A stretch of 64,000 nucleotides of DNA from Xiphophorus maculatus. Taxonomy: Eukaryota > Chordata > Actinopteri > Cyprinodontiformes > Poeciliidae. The notes beneath the pieces are model-generated. The model saw nothing but the letters and a program-made list of their open reading frames with translations, made no database searches and had not been told where the DNA came from. The stretch spans positions 4,325,650-4,389,649 of the forward strand of contig NC_036457.1 in NCBI RefSeq assembly GCF_002775205.1, in the 5' to 3' direction. A program made the position numbers and the translations under genes. Below, piece after piece: positions 1-13,000 of this stretch (its first letter is position 1; each line of letters begins with the position of its first letter).

Positions 1-1404
1 GATAGTGGCACAGAGCAGCCATGTGACCTGAGAAAGCGACCCGGCGGCAGAAGTTCTGCTCTCAAAGACCGGCCCAGATTCGGCCGCACCTACACCTGCG
101 ACGACTGCGGCTTCGTCTTCAGCTGCGAGAAGCTGCTGATCGAGCACATCCTGACCTGCACCAACAGGAAGGCCTACCACCCGCCCAGAGGGAACGCCGA
201 GGGCGACAACAGCTCCGGCAAGGGGGAGAGCTCCGCCTCCGAGAGCGCCGAGGAGCAGAGAGTCGTCTGTAAGGGCGAGGACGACTGGGCCGACGGTCGG
301 GCCGACTCGGAGCTGCCCGTCAGGTCGCTGGCGGCCGGCAGCGACAGCGAGCCCGGCTCCACCCGCAGCATCAAAACGGAACCGGAGGAAGGCCTGTTCC
401 CTGAGATCGAGATGGTCCAGGTGGGCGAGCACGCAGCCAGAGACTCGCTGAGGGAGAGGATGGGTTTGACCCGCGAGTCGGAGCCGGGAGTGTCGGGTCT
501 GGAGAGCTGCGGCCAGTCGGCCGAAAGCCACCTGCCGAGCAGCAGCGACTCCGGGATCCCCGCTAAACTCCGGAAGGTCAAGGATGAGAAGCAGGAAGCC
601 GACTGCGCTCCCTGCGAACTTTGTGGCGCTCTTCTGACTGAGGAGGACAAATCCTCCCACTACCTGTCCAACCACATGGGTCACATATGCGCCTGTGGGC
701 GGTGCGGCCAGGTTCTGATCAAAGGCCGGCAGCTGCAGGAACACGCAGAGCGCTGCGGCGAGTCCCACGGCGCCGAGTCGGACTCCCACGGGGAGGATGA
801 GTTGTCGCTGCTGGGGGAGCCTCAGGGGATGGACGAGAGTCTGCTGGACGCCGCCGACCTGGCCTGCCCTCACTGCGGCCTGCTGTTCCAGAACGAGAGC
901 CTGGCGCTGGAGCACGCCTTGACCTGTCACGAACAGGACTTGTTTAGGCCCGTGGCGCTGGAGGAGGGCGGGGAGCCCGACCACCGCCGCAAACACTTCT
1001 GCAGCATCTGCGGCAAAGGCTTCTACCAGCGCTGCCACCTGCGGGAGCATTACACCGTCCACACCAAGGAGAAGCAGTTCACCTGCCAGACCTGCGGCAA
1101 GCAGTTCCTGCGGGAGCGCCAGCTGCGGCTGCACACCGACATGCACAAGGGCATGGCACGCTACGTGTGTCCCGTCTGCGACCAGGGAACCTTCCTGAAG
1201 CACGACCACGTCCGGCACATGATCTCCCACCTGTCGGCCGGAGAAACTATCTGCCAGGTGTGCTTCCAGATCTTCCCAGGCGGCGAGCAGCTGGAGAAGC
1301 ACATGGACGTCCACCTGTACATCTGTGGCGTCTGCGGGGAGAAGTTCCGGCTCCGCAAGGACATGAGGAGCCACTACAACTCCAAGCACACCAAAAGACT
1401 GTAA
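1..1404 (+). CDS. zbtb1: ZBTB1-like zinc finger protein (3' part, 5' end outside window)
   Basis: The frame is open from base 1 to the TAA at 1402-1404, giving the last 467 residues; the BTB domain and start lie left of the window. The first finger (near residues 35-55) is C-x2-C...H-x3-C, the UBZ4-like ubiquitin-binding form known in ZBTB1. An acidic/serine linker follows with an IKTE sumoylation-type motif, then C-terminal C2H2 fingers including the runs KHFCSICGKGFYQRCHLREH and GMARYVCPVCDQG, and an ending SHYNSKHTKRL that matches ZBTB1 closely. ZBTB1 is a nuclear transcriptional repressor needed for lymphoid development and linked to PCNA ubiquitination. The coding part is uninterrupted here, as in mammals where most of the protein sits in one exon. 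Family call is from remembered homology; other ZBTB proteins fit less well because of the C2HC first finger. Confidence 0.88.
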   Translation, partial: DSGTEQPCDLRKRPGGRSSALKDRPRFGRTYTCDDCGFVFSCEKLLIEHILTCTNRKAYHPPRGNAEGDNSSGKGESSASESAEEQRVVCKGEDDWADGRADSELPVRSLAAGSDSEPGSTRSIKTEPEEGLFPEIEMVQVGEHAARDSLRERMGLTRESEPGVSGLESCGQSAESHLPSSSDSGIPAKLRKVKDEKQEADCAPCELCGALLTEEDKSSHYLSNHMGHICACGRCGQVLIKGRQLQEHAERCGESHGAESDSHGEDELSLLGEPQGMDESLLDAADLACPHCGLLFQNESLALEHALTCHEQDLFRPVALEEGGEPDHRRKHFCSICGKGFYQRCHLREHYTVHTKEKQFTCQTCGKQFLRERQLRLHTDMHKGMARYVCPVCDQGTFLKHDHVRHMISHLSAGETICQVCFQIFPGGEQLEKHMDVHLYICGVCGEKFRLRKDMRSHYNSKHTKRL

Positions 1405-1491
1405 GGCATCCGCAGCGTCTGCGGCGTTTGCAGCGTCTGTGGCGTCTGCGGCATCTGCAGCGTCTGCGGCGTCTGCAGCTCCTGCTCTTAG
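1405..1491 (+). repeat. 9-bp-periodic GTC-TGC-GGC minisatellite directly after the zbtb1 stop
   Basis: Repeats of the type gtctgcggc / agcgtctgc fill the first 85 bases after TAA. They stay in the zbtb1 frame up to a TAG at 1489-1491, so the frame would encode a 28-residue tail with a cysteine every third residue. Most simply a 3' UTR minisatellite. Confidence 0.7.
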
Positions 1492-4400
1492 AAGCCATAA
1501 ATGTGAGAACAAATCAAGCACTTGAACACCAAAAAGTTGACTTTGAATCTGCACTTTGAAGCTCAACGCAGAACCTGAACAGGTGTTCAGACTGCGAGCA
1601 GCGAGGCTGGTGATTGGTCGCTTCAGATCATTAAAGACTGCTCCGATCAGAGGAAGGATCGCGCGCTGCTGAAACTGATCCGACCCGGTTCAGATGATGT
1701 TTAGTTCTGTTAGAACCGGGAGAAAAAGTCCGAAGTGTAGCGGGTTGTAGAACCGGGCCGGAACAGTCTGATGGTGTCGCTCGCAGTTTGAACTCCAGCC
1801 CCGGGTTTTTAACAGAACGGTTCTGATTGGTTCACCTGTGAGGAGCCTCTCAGGTGAGGTCACATCCTGTTTCAGAGCTTGGACTTGTTTTTGTTTCTTT
1901 TTTTAGCCGACCCATTTTCCAGAATACTAAAAGCTTCTGCAGATGTTTGGGTTTCAGGTTCTGGTTCTCCTTCTCTAATGTGCCTTTGCTGTCATATCAG
2001 AACTCCAAGAAGAAAACACTAGAACCAGTTGGTCAGAACCGGCCCAACTGGTCTGATCTGGGACTGCGATGCCTTGCCATGTTCATCTTCATCACTTCCT
2101 GCACAGAACCAGAACCAGAACCAGAGCCAGTCCCTACACTGACTAACAGAACCAACTCAAACCGGTTAAAACAAAACAGTTTCTGATTAAAACCAGATGA
2201 TTGGTTCAGATGATTTCACACATCCTGAGTCCAGTTTCAAACGTTTGGACCTTCAGAACATCAACCGAGCCCAGAATCAGCAGGTTCTGTCGGTCCAGAT
2301 GGTTCCGACCTTCCCGTTAACTGCAGAATCTCCCTGAGTTTCCGGCAAATTGTGAGACTCCAGAAAAAATCAGAACCTGATGGTTCTGATCCAGTGCGGT
2401 CCGGGGCCCAAAAACGTTTCCAGAACAGTAAAAATTTGACCAAAGAGAAAAACTTCTGTATAAAAACCTTATTTGTTTTTTAATATTGTCAATATTTAAT
2501 TTTAGTGTAAATAAGAAAAACATTTAGTTTCCAGTCTGAGTCAAACTGTGTCCGACCCGTTTCCTGGTTCTGTTGATAGACAAGTTAGATAGAAAACAAT
2601 GGACAAAATTTTATTAATTTAAGAAATTGATTCAAATAAACTGTATAGTTTAATGATTTCATTCAATAATTTTATTTATTTCAAATTTTAATATAAATAA
2701 AAATGTATATTTTAACTAGATAAAATGTAAAATAGAATATAATAGAAACTCCAAGTATTTTTAACGTAATATTGATTCATATTGCTAAACGTTTGAACTG
2801 AACAGTAATCATTTATCTTAGTAATAACGCACTGATATAAAAATTTGTGTCCATATTTACCATTATTAAATATTTTTTCTTCCCTTTCTACGTTGAGGAT
2901 GTTGCTTCTCTGCTTCAGTTAAATACCCACAATCCTGTGCTGCATCACCATCAGTCACATGACCAGATTCTGTTTGATAAAGCACTTTGAAATGCCTTGA
3001 TGCTGAAATGTGCTGTACAAATAAAATTTGATTGATTGATTGATTGATGAAGCTCCGCCCCCTTTACAAACAAAAATGGCAACAAAATGGAGATAAATGT
3101 CGGTTATTGATGGCGATTTATCATCCCTCCCAAACTATATTAATCCATATTATTGCTGCGACTGTTAGTAAATTATTATGGATGATTATACCAGGTAGTT
3201 ATTTTTTTACCACTTAAATTAAAATATTTTGTGTTTTAATTGGTTGGAGGTAAATTATTGGCTCGTTTTACTCCTGAAGCCGCTTGTTGCTCACAGTGTG
3301 GCGGCGTTGAGGGATCGTTTCTATGGTAACAAAGCTGATTAGGCGTCTATCTAGACCTGGTTCAGAATCTGAACCAGGTCCAGACCCATCTGAGTCATCT
3401 TCACGGTCCGGTTGGTTCTGGTCGGTTCTAACTGATGGGCCGAAACCAGACGGCAGATTTTTAATCTGGTTCTGCTGGTTCTGGTTCTTTGAACGCACTA
3501 AAGGGGAGTTTCACATGCAGAACTGTTGGTCTAATTATGGGTCTATTTTCTCCGAGTTTTTTCCTTCCTGTCAGGCGTCGTCGTGGCGACCTCTGACCTC
3601 CAGAGGGAAAAATCGGCAATTTTATTGAGACTTTATTTTTAAAATCAAACTAGTTGAACTTGATTTCTGCTGCAGGGTTCTGGTTTTTGGTCCGATCCGC
3701 TGGTTCTTTTGCGATTCCGGGTCCAGTTTCATGTTCTGTTCTGGTCACACAGGCCTTGTTCTACTTTCAATAAACCAAGTGATCTTCTGTTTCAAGCTGC
3801 AGTGTTTGTTTGATGAAAATCTTTATCATCTTCACGTCTGCTTCATCGAAAATTACAATTTTTTCATTTTCTAAAGGCAATATAAAATATTTTATCAAAA
3901 TATTTCCACATTAATTTACAGGTAAATTACATATTTTCTCTTTAACTTAAAAATGTTATTTTCTATGAGTATTTATTGAAATTTAATGGTAGTTTATGTG
4001 AACTTGGCTTCTGGGTCCAGTGGATTTCTGTAAATCTCCAAGCCATGGAGCTTATACTGCTCTGTGGAGCCCCCTGGAGGCCGTGAGGGGCATTTTTTAT
4101 TGTCATCACTTCACAAAAGAAATTCATCCTCTGGCAAGAAATTTTTAGATTATTCTCAGACATTTTCTAGGAAGAATTTGGACATAAAAAAATAATAATA
4201 ATTTTGAGTTAATTCTCAGAAAATTTCTAGATTCTATATTCTGAGTTTGTTTTTCTTGTAAATTTCCAACTATGCACATATCCCTCCTTTAAAAGGAGGA
4301 ATATTTCTCTGGTCATCTTTCTATGAGGTCTAAAATTAACACACTTCCTGTTTCTACCTGAGAGGTCAAGGGGTCACCAGCTGATGAAGCGGCTTTAATC

Positions 4401-5090
4401 CAGGAGATGCTGGATGATCCATTTTGATGGGATTAATCTGAGCTGATCTCCAATCAGCCAGAAACCTCATTATGCTGATGGGCCGTCGCGCTGATCGGGA
4501 CGTGACCCGAAAAAACATCCGAATCCAGTAAAAACTCATAGAAAACATAATTACATCGTTCTGCGTCTCAGCAGTTTGAGTCTGGGAGACTAAAGTTGCC
4601 AGATTTATGCATCAACAATGAAGAGGCCAAAACTTCCTGCTTCCTTTCCTCACAGACACTTTAGACTTTATTTCTTTCTTTCTAAAATCTCAACAAACGA
4701 CTCATTTTGAGAAATATTACATGCAAGGATTTGTTTTCTAATATATTCCATTTACTGCAGAGTTTCCTCAGATTGTATTAAAGTTTCGTATTTTGTTTAG
4801 CAAAAGTTAAAAATTGGCACTGATGTTTTTTATTTGCTGCCTAATTTTATTTTTCATCCAAACTCATTAAAAAGCCCTAAAAATATATTTGTTTTCATCC
4901 CAAATGAGGATATTAGTAAATTTTTATTTAGGAAAATCCATACTTTATCTATAACTGGAATAATAAAGACAGAAATTAAATTATTTAGTTTTATTTAGAA
5001 ATGCAAACTTAGGCCTTGTGAAGGAAAAGAAGAAAAATTAAAATTTAACCAAAGAACCAAACAAGGTAAGGATCAATAAATTGCGTTACG
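1492..5090 (+). other. zbtb1 3' UTR and AT-rich spacer to the C1q gene
   Basis: No convincing coding exon. An ATTAAA lies at 1630-1635 and a stronger AATAAA at 3769-3774, followed by T/G-rich sequence, either of which could end the zbtb1 transcript. The stretch holds many copies of the CAGAACC/GGTTCTG motif (about 2100-2430 and 3350-3490), a LINE/SINE-like tail near 2965-3050, and copies of a decayed AGAAATTTTCTAG-type repeat near 4130-4260. Confidence 0.5.
2965..3050 (+). mobile_element. 3' tail of a teleost LINE/SINE ending in (GATT)n
   Basis: An 'aaagcactttgaaatgcctt' segment, then 'gtacaaataaaatttgattg' and about five GATT units: the usual 3' end of short teleost retroelement relics. A related tail in the opposite orientation sits at 5724-5800. 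Confidence 0.55.
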
Positions 5091-5229
5091 TTGGACTCGT
5101 TCAACCCGGATCTTTGCTCCCAGAGATCCAAAGTTCGGATCCGGACTCGGATAAAACCCGGAGCGCTCCAGAGCTTCGGCACAGTCTCCTGTCCTGCAGT
5201 GGGTCCAGGTGTCTCAGTCCTCAGTGAAG

Positions 5230-5720
5230 ATGAAGTCCAGTTTGTTCCTGGTGGCGGTTCTGGTGTGCGGCCTGGTCAGCGCTCAGCAGGGCGGTCTGCC
5301 TGAGCGGGTCCAGAAGCTGGAGGCGGACAACGACGTCCTGAGTCGGTTCCGATTCTTCCTCAGACTGTAGCTGATTGTCTGTTAGGCTCCCAGATGTTTG
5401 TTTCTCTAACTGACCTTCTGACCTCCTGCAGCCAAATCCAGGGTGGCGTTCTCCGCCGCACTCGTCGACACCAACGAATGGACCGCCAAAGGCCCGTTTG
5501 AGGCTGATGAAACTCTGAAGTTCGAGAGAGTGATCACCAACATCGGCAACGGATACGACCCGGCAACAGGTGGACGGGATTCATTACGATCCGTTAGTTT
5601 AGGGTTCGCATGAAATACTGAGAACCTGAACGCACCACGACTCTTTATCCGAAAAAATGAGTCATTTTACGGCATTTAGTTCATTTAGGATCAGAAACTT
5701 TTCTCCAGCAGCTAATTGGG

Positions 5721-5757
<37 letters not shown>

Positions 5758-6314
5758 GTTTATCTGTGCAGAACATTTCAGCAGAAAGCCAGTTCTGAAA
5801 ACATAAAACATCATAAACTCATCAGACATTACGTTTTGTCCAGTTCCATCAATAAATGATCAATAAGCATCAATATGTTGATCAATGATCCAGTTGTTTC
5901 GGCTCAAAGGAAACTAAACGGGTTTGGACCTCAGTGTTCGACAGGAATCTGGTGAATTTGGTAACCAGGACCAACTAAAGTCCAGCAGCAGTTTAAATGT
6001 CTTCCAGAACCAGAACCACTGACCCAGGTTCTCTTCCTGCAGGTCTCTTCACCGCCCCGGTCAAAGGACTCTACTACATCCAGGTCACTGGAATCTCCGG
6101 TCCGATCGGTGAGCTGCACGCCGGGGTGAAGAAGAACGGAATAAACATGTTCGCCATCTACCAGAAAGCAAGAACCCAGGCCGGCGCCTCCAACGCCATG
6201 GTGCTGGTTCTGGAGCAGGGAGACCGGGTCTACGTCCAGCTGTGGGCCGGGAAGACCATCGCTGACCAGGGCCGCCTCAGCACCTTCACCGGGTTCCTCG
6301 TCTTCCCCATGTAG
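5230..6314 (+). CDS. Secreted C1q-domain protein (C1q-like/cerebellin type), three exons
   Basis: Coding exons 5230-5341, 5432-5569 and 6043-6314 join in phase to 173 codons plus TAG. ATG at 5230 begins a clear signal peptide (MKSSLFLVAVLVCGLVSA), followed by a short helical linker (LPERVQKLEADNDVL) and one globular C1q domain to the C-terminus. Diagnostic C1q features are VAFSAAL at the domain start, TGLFTAPVKGLYYIQVTG, GDRVYVQLWAG and the ending FTGFLVFPM. There is no collagen stalk, so it resembles the short secreted C1q-like proteins expanded in fish rather than complement C1q chains. These form trimers and act extracellularly in innate recognition or cell signalling; no specific orthologue is claimed. 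The first donor (A|GTCGGT) is weak but gives the only continuous frame. AATAAA lies at 6471-6476. Confidence 0.85.
5724..5800 (-). mobile_element. (TCAA)n-headed retroelement tail in C1q gene intron 2, minus orientation
   Basis: About eight TCAA units followed by 'gtttatctgtgcagaacatt' read, on the minus strand, as the same tail type as 2965-3050. It lies inside the second intron. Confidence 0.55.
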
Positions 6315-6470
6315 GCCGAGCTGCAGACACCCTGAGCCTCCAGGAAACTCAGCAAGAAAATCATCAGAACAACACGTTTCATCAACACATCAACCCAGGA
6401 CTGGTTCTGTCCAGAACAGAACCCACGACTGGTTCTGTCCTGGAGAGTCGAACGAAGCCGAAGTAACAGA

Positions 6471-6476
6471 AATAAA
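6471..6476 (+). terminator. Polyadenylation signal of the C1q gene
   Basis: AATAAA about 157 bases after the stop codon; the only canonical signal in the first 300 bases of the 3' flank. Confidence 0.6.
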
Positions 6477-6499
6477 ACCTGTTAAAAACCACGACTTAC

Positions 6500-7317
6500 T
6501 GCTGTTGGGTTTTCTTCTTCAGAAATCAAAGGGAAACTAACAGGAAGCCGGTAAACAAGATTTACAGATAATTATTCCAAACTTGGACAGGAGCAAATTG
6601 GCTCCACTTCCTTCCTGAGATCCTGAGTGAAAACATTTCAGGTTCTTTTGGACCTTTGTCTTCCTTCTCCAACATTTTCATCATAATAACCATCAATTAG
6701 GTCCATGACGTGAAAAATTAAAAGAATTATGATTAAAACCCAAACCAAATTCCCCAAAATAATTCTAAAATATGTTTAAAGTCTTTACTACATCACATTT
6801 TCGTAATTGGTAAATCAGCATGTTCCCAAAGATGAGTTATTATCAAACTGGATAATAAAAAAAACACAAAACTGAGAAAAAAGAGATTATAAACATTAAT
6901 CACATTGAAATAAATGACAGACTTCCATCAGATTTTTTTATTTTATAATTTTAATTAGTTTGAAATTTCTCATATTTTACCCATCAATCTGCTGGCTTAC
7001 TGTAAATACTCTTTAAACATTAAAAACAATTGTCTTTAAATTTTTCAGGTTTCTTGTTCATTTTCTGCTATCATAAAAAATGTCACATTCTAAATAAACA
7101 TATACTTTTAATCAAATTTGTATGAGTTTGATAAAAAAAAGCTTCATCATTTTGTTTCCAGTAAAAAGTAAAAAACAAAATCTGATCTGTTTTCTGCACA
7201 AAATTAATTTATTCCAACAAATATGTCAACATATGCTGCGATGCAAACAGGAAAGTAAATATTTTCTATTTGTTGCTTATTTCAGAGAACAGTTTTCAGT
7301 CATAGTTTATGTCTCTT
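6500..7317. other. AT-rich spacer between the convergent C1q and inafm2 genes
   Basis: Simple AT-rich sequence without splice-framed coding potential; it holds the 3' ends of the C1q gene (+) and inafm2 (-). Confidence 0.5.
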
Positions 7318-7429
7318 TTTTATTTTGAGTTTTAAAAACTAATTTCTCAAAAAAAAATAAAATAAAAGAGATCAGCTAATTTTAAATAAATAAATTTTAC
7401 TGCATTAAGTTGAGAAGTGCTATAATTTC

Positions 7430-8869
<1,440 letters not shown>

Positions 8870-8870
<1 letters not shown>

Positions 8871-8970
8871 GCTTAAAATAAACTCATTTCATTGAGAAGG
8901 AGGAAACCAACAGCAGAACTCAGTCATGTTACAAAGTATCAGCTGCAGCGGGTTTGGATCCAGAACCATC
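8870..8970 (-). other. Candidate 3' UTR exon of the myosin gene
   Basis: On the minus strand a strong acceptor (tttttatttttcag) ends at 8971. It could pair with the perfect donor CAG|GTGAGT at 10066/10065, eight bases after the myosin stop. The downstream border and polyadenylation site are not determined. Inference only. Confidence 0.35.
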
Positions 8971-9679
8971 TGAAAAATAAAAACAGATTGAAACAAATCA
9001 GTCAAAGGAAACATAAACTTATACTGTAATTTAATGAATTAAAGTTTGCTACTTTTAAATCTAAAGTTATTGAATATGAAGTTCATCTCAACTTCATGAA
9101 CCTGCTCAGCGTTTCTTATTACGCTGAGGAAAAATGATGCAGCTCCTTTGATGAAAATGTTCACAATTAAATACATGAATGTTTATTATTTTCTTTACTG
9201 AACTCAGTTACAGGTTGAAACTCAGTAAAGTGACTTTTAGATAAAAGAAAAACAAATAATTTAGTAACGATCACATTTCTGGCAACAAATTCAGAAATTT
9301 TGTGATTAATTTGGTATATTTAGAAGAAAAAACTGGGACTTTCTCTGATGCCAAAAAGATGTACATTTGCAAGAAAAAAATTTTCATGATTAAAGGCATA
9401 AATTGATTATATTAAAACTGGAACATTCTGTGACTTTATAAAGTCATAAATTTGTAAGAAAAAACTGAAGTTTGCTGAACTTGTAAAGTCAGGAAATATC
9501 CCAAGTAAAAAATCATCAATTTAAATGAAAATCTGACTTTTTTTCTTGCAAATTTAGGACTTAGCATCAGAAAGCGTCCCGGTTTTAGTCTGTAAATATG
9601 TGAAATTAATGTCAACATTTCTGTTTTACGTGACTGAAATTTATTCAGCTGGACAACATTATTCCTCTTTCTGCATCTA

Positions 9680-9985
9680 CAACAATTTAGTTTTCAAACT
9701 AAATATTTTCAGACCTAAATATTTAGTTAGCAAGCTAAATATTTTGCTTGGAAAAATTAATTTTTGGATTGAAAATTAAATGTTTAGTTTGGAAAATAAA
9801 TACTTAGTTTGGAACTAAATATTACTTTAACAAAACAAATCTGGAGCTAAATATTTTGTTTTCAAACTAAATATTTAGCTCAGACTTAAACATTTAATTT
9901 AGAACCAAATATTTAGTTTCCTAACTAAATTTTTAATTTGAAAGTTAAATATTTAGTATGTAAACTAAATGTTTAGTGTGTTTAG
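9680..9985. repeat. Array of palindromic CTAAATATTTAG-like units
   Basis: More than ten imperfect copies of aactaaatatttagttt, both strands alike because the unit is palindromic, spaced about 25-40 bases. The array lies just 3' of the myosin coding region, within the putative 3' UTR intron. Confidence 0.65.
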
Positions 9986-10070
9986 TTTGGAACTCTGATA
10001 TTTATAAATGTATGAAACACATTGTGAAAAGAACAACTAATTTGCGGCTGTTAGCAGGAACTCACCTGGC

Positions 10071-13000
10071 TCAGTCGTCCAGTCCCTTCTTGGAGGATCC
10101 GTCCCGGGTTTTGGCTCTCAGCTTGTTGACCTGTGACTCTGCCATGTCTGCTCTCTCCTCGGCCTCCTCCAGTTCATGCTGCAGCTTGCGCAGCTTGGCC
10201 ATGTTAGCGTTGGCTGCCTCCTCCGCCTCCTCGGCTGCGTGCTTGTAGGACTTCACCTTCAGCTGCAGCTTGTCCACCAGGTCCTGCAGGCGCGCCATGT
10301 TCTTGCGGTCCTCCTCCGTCTGGTAGGTGAGCTCCTTGATGCGGCGCTCATACTTGCGGAGCGCCTTGACGGACTCTCCGCCCCTCTTCTGCTCCGCCTC
10401 CAGCTCGTTCTCCAGGTCTTTGATGCGAGCCTCCAGCTTCTGGAGCTGCTTCTTGCCGCCCTTCATGGCGATCTGCTCGGCTTCGTCCAGCCGGTGCTGC
10501 AGGTCCTTGATGGTCTGCTCCATGTTCTTCTTCATGCGCTCCAGATGGGCACTGGTGTCCTGCTCCTTCTTGAGCTCCTCGGCCATCATGGCAGCATCAG
10601 TGATGGCTTTTTTCGCCTTCTCTTCTGCATTGCGGTTCTCCTGTATGGCATCTTCCAGCTCGTTTTGCAGGCTCAGCAGGTCGGCCTCGTGTTTCTTCTT
10701 CTGGTTGATCAGGCTGGTGTTTTGGGAGTGCAGCAGCTGCATCCGCTCCGTCGTATCGGTAAGTTCCTGTTCTGCTAGCTTGCGACTTCTTTCCGTCTGC
10801 TCCAGTGCGGCCCTCACCTCCTCCAGCTCTGCCTGGATCAGGTTACTCCGGCGCTCCAGTAAACCGATGTTCTCTCTCAGGTCATCGTTGCCATGTTGGG
10901 TGTCGTCCAGCTGGAGCTGAGCATCTTTCAGGAACGCCTGAAGGGTCTTGACCTGCTTCTGGGCATCTGCCGCCTGCCGGTTGGCTTGGCTCAGCTGGAT
11001 CTCCATCTCGTTGAGGTCACCCTCCATCTTTTTCTTGACTCTCAAAGCCTCATTTCTGCTCCTGGTCTCCGACTCCAGAGAAGACTGAAGAGACTCGAGC
11101 ATCCTTTGGTAGTTCCTCTTCGCCTGCTCCATTTCCTCGTCTTTCTCAGCCAGTTTACGCTCAATGTCAGCCTTCATTTGGTTGAACTCCATCTGCGCTC
11201 GCAGGATCTTGGTCTCTTCATGCTCCAGCGAGCCTTCTGCCTCTTCCAGCGCCGACTGGAGTTCGGCCTTTTCTTGCTCCAGCTGCTTCCGGATCTTCTC
11301 CAGCTCGTGAGCGCTGCGGCCGCCCTCCCCAAGCTGTTCGGTGAGGTCGGAAATCTCCTCCTGGAGGTTCTTGTTCTCTCTCTTCATCGTCTCAAGTTGA
11401 TCCAGGGATTCCTCGTAGGCATTTTTCAGCTTGAAGAGCTCAGTGCTCAGAGAGCGAGCTTCCTTCTGGGAGGCCTCCAGTTCACACTGCGACTCCTCAA
11501 ACTTCTGCTTCCACTCTGCGAGGATCTTATCAAAGGTTCTTTGCTTTTTGTCCAGCGCTGCCGAGGCTGCATTGGATCTCTCTAGATCCAGCATGAGGTC
11601 TTCAATCTCATTTTGGAGGCGATGTTTGGTCTTCTCAAGGGAGGAACATTTTGCGTTCACAGCCTCGATGGCCTCTTCGGCTTCCTGTAGTCTCTGCACC
11701 AACTTCTTCTTTGCCTCTTCCAGCTCCTCCGTTCTCTGGATTCCATCTGTCTCGTATTTGGTTCTCCACGCTGAAACCTCCGTGTTGGACTTAGATAAAG
11801 CCCTCTGCAGCTCAGCTTTAGCTTCCTGCTCTTCTTCATACTGTTCCCTCAGCAGGTCACAGTCATGCCGAGCAGACTGCAAAGCATGCGCGAGGGCATT
11901 CTTTGCCTTTACCTCCTCCTCCAGTTGTCTGCGCAGGTCTTCCACCTGCTGGTTGTACGAGTTCTTTCCTCTGGTCAGCTGTGAAATCAAGCACTCCTTC
12001 TCCTCCAGCTGGCGCCCCAGCTCTCCGTTCTCGGTGAGTAGTTTGGCCTTCTGAGTTGTCAAGTCATTGGTGGTCCGTTGAGCCTCCTCGTATTTGCTCT
12101 TGTATTCGTTCATATTGTCTTCCATTGTGCGGCACATCTTCTCTATGTTGGATTTGGCCTTCACCACGCTCTCCATGTTGGAGACCAAGTCGTCCAGCTC
12201 TAGTTTCAGCTCCGTCTTCTCCTTCTCCAGTTTCTGCTTCACACGCTGCAGGTTGTCTATTTGCTCCCCCAGTTCGGCGACGCTGTCGGCATGTTTCTTC
12301 CTCAGCGTGGCGGCTGTAGCCTCGTGATGGAGGGTTGACTCCTCCAGCTCCCTACGCAGCTTCTGAAACTCAGCATCTCTCTTCTTGTTCATCTCCACCT
12401 GGACTGACGTGGCTCCGCCGGCTTCCTCCAGACGTTCGCTGATGTCCTCCAACTCACGGGACAGATCTGAGCGCTGCTTCTCCACCTTGGCTCGCGCTGC
12501 ACGCTCAGCATCCAGCTCTTCTTCCAGTTCCTCGATTCTTGCCTGGTTTTCTTTCAGCTTCTTCTGGAGCTGAACTGAGGCAACCTGCTCATCCTCCAGT
12601 CTTGAGATGATTTGACTCACTTCAAAGTCCTTCTTCTTGAGTTTCTCCTCCAGCTGCTGCTTGTCATTCTCCAAGTCCATCAGAGTCTCCTGGGTCAGTT
12701 TCAAGTCGCCTTCGAGTTTCCTCCTCGAGCGTTCCAGGTCCATCCTGACCTTCTTCTCTTGTTCCAGTGAACCCTCCAGATCATCCACTTGCTGCTCCAG
12801 TTTTGCCTTAGCTTTAGTCAGGCTGTTGGCTTTGTCCTCTTCACTTTGAAGGTCATCCAGTGTCTGCTGGTGGGCCTCCTGTAGTGCCTTTTTCTCTTTG
12901 GTCAGCTTCAGAATGTTCTCATCCTGAGACGCCATCTCTTCCATGAGGTTTTTCACCTTATTCTCTGTAGCATGCTTCTCTTTTTCCACCTTGGCTAAAG

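Noticed and set aside
1167-1559. Overlapping 130-codon frame across the zbtb1 end
   Set aside because: It is a shadow of the zinc-finger coding sequence and the following 9-bp repeat; no family features.
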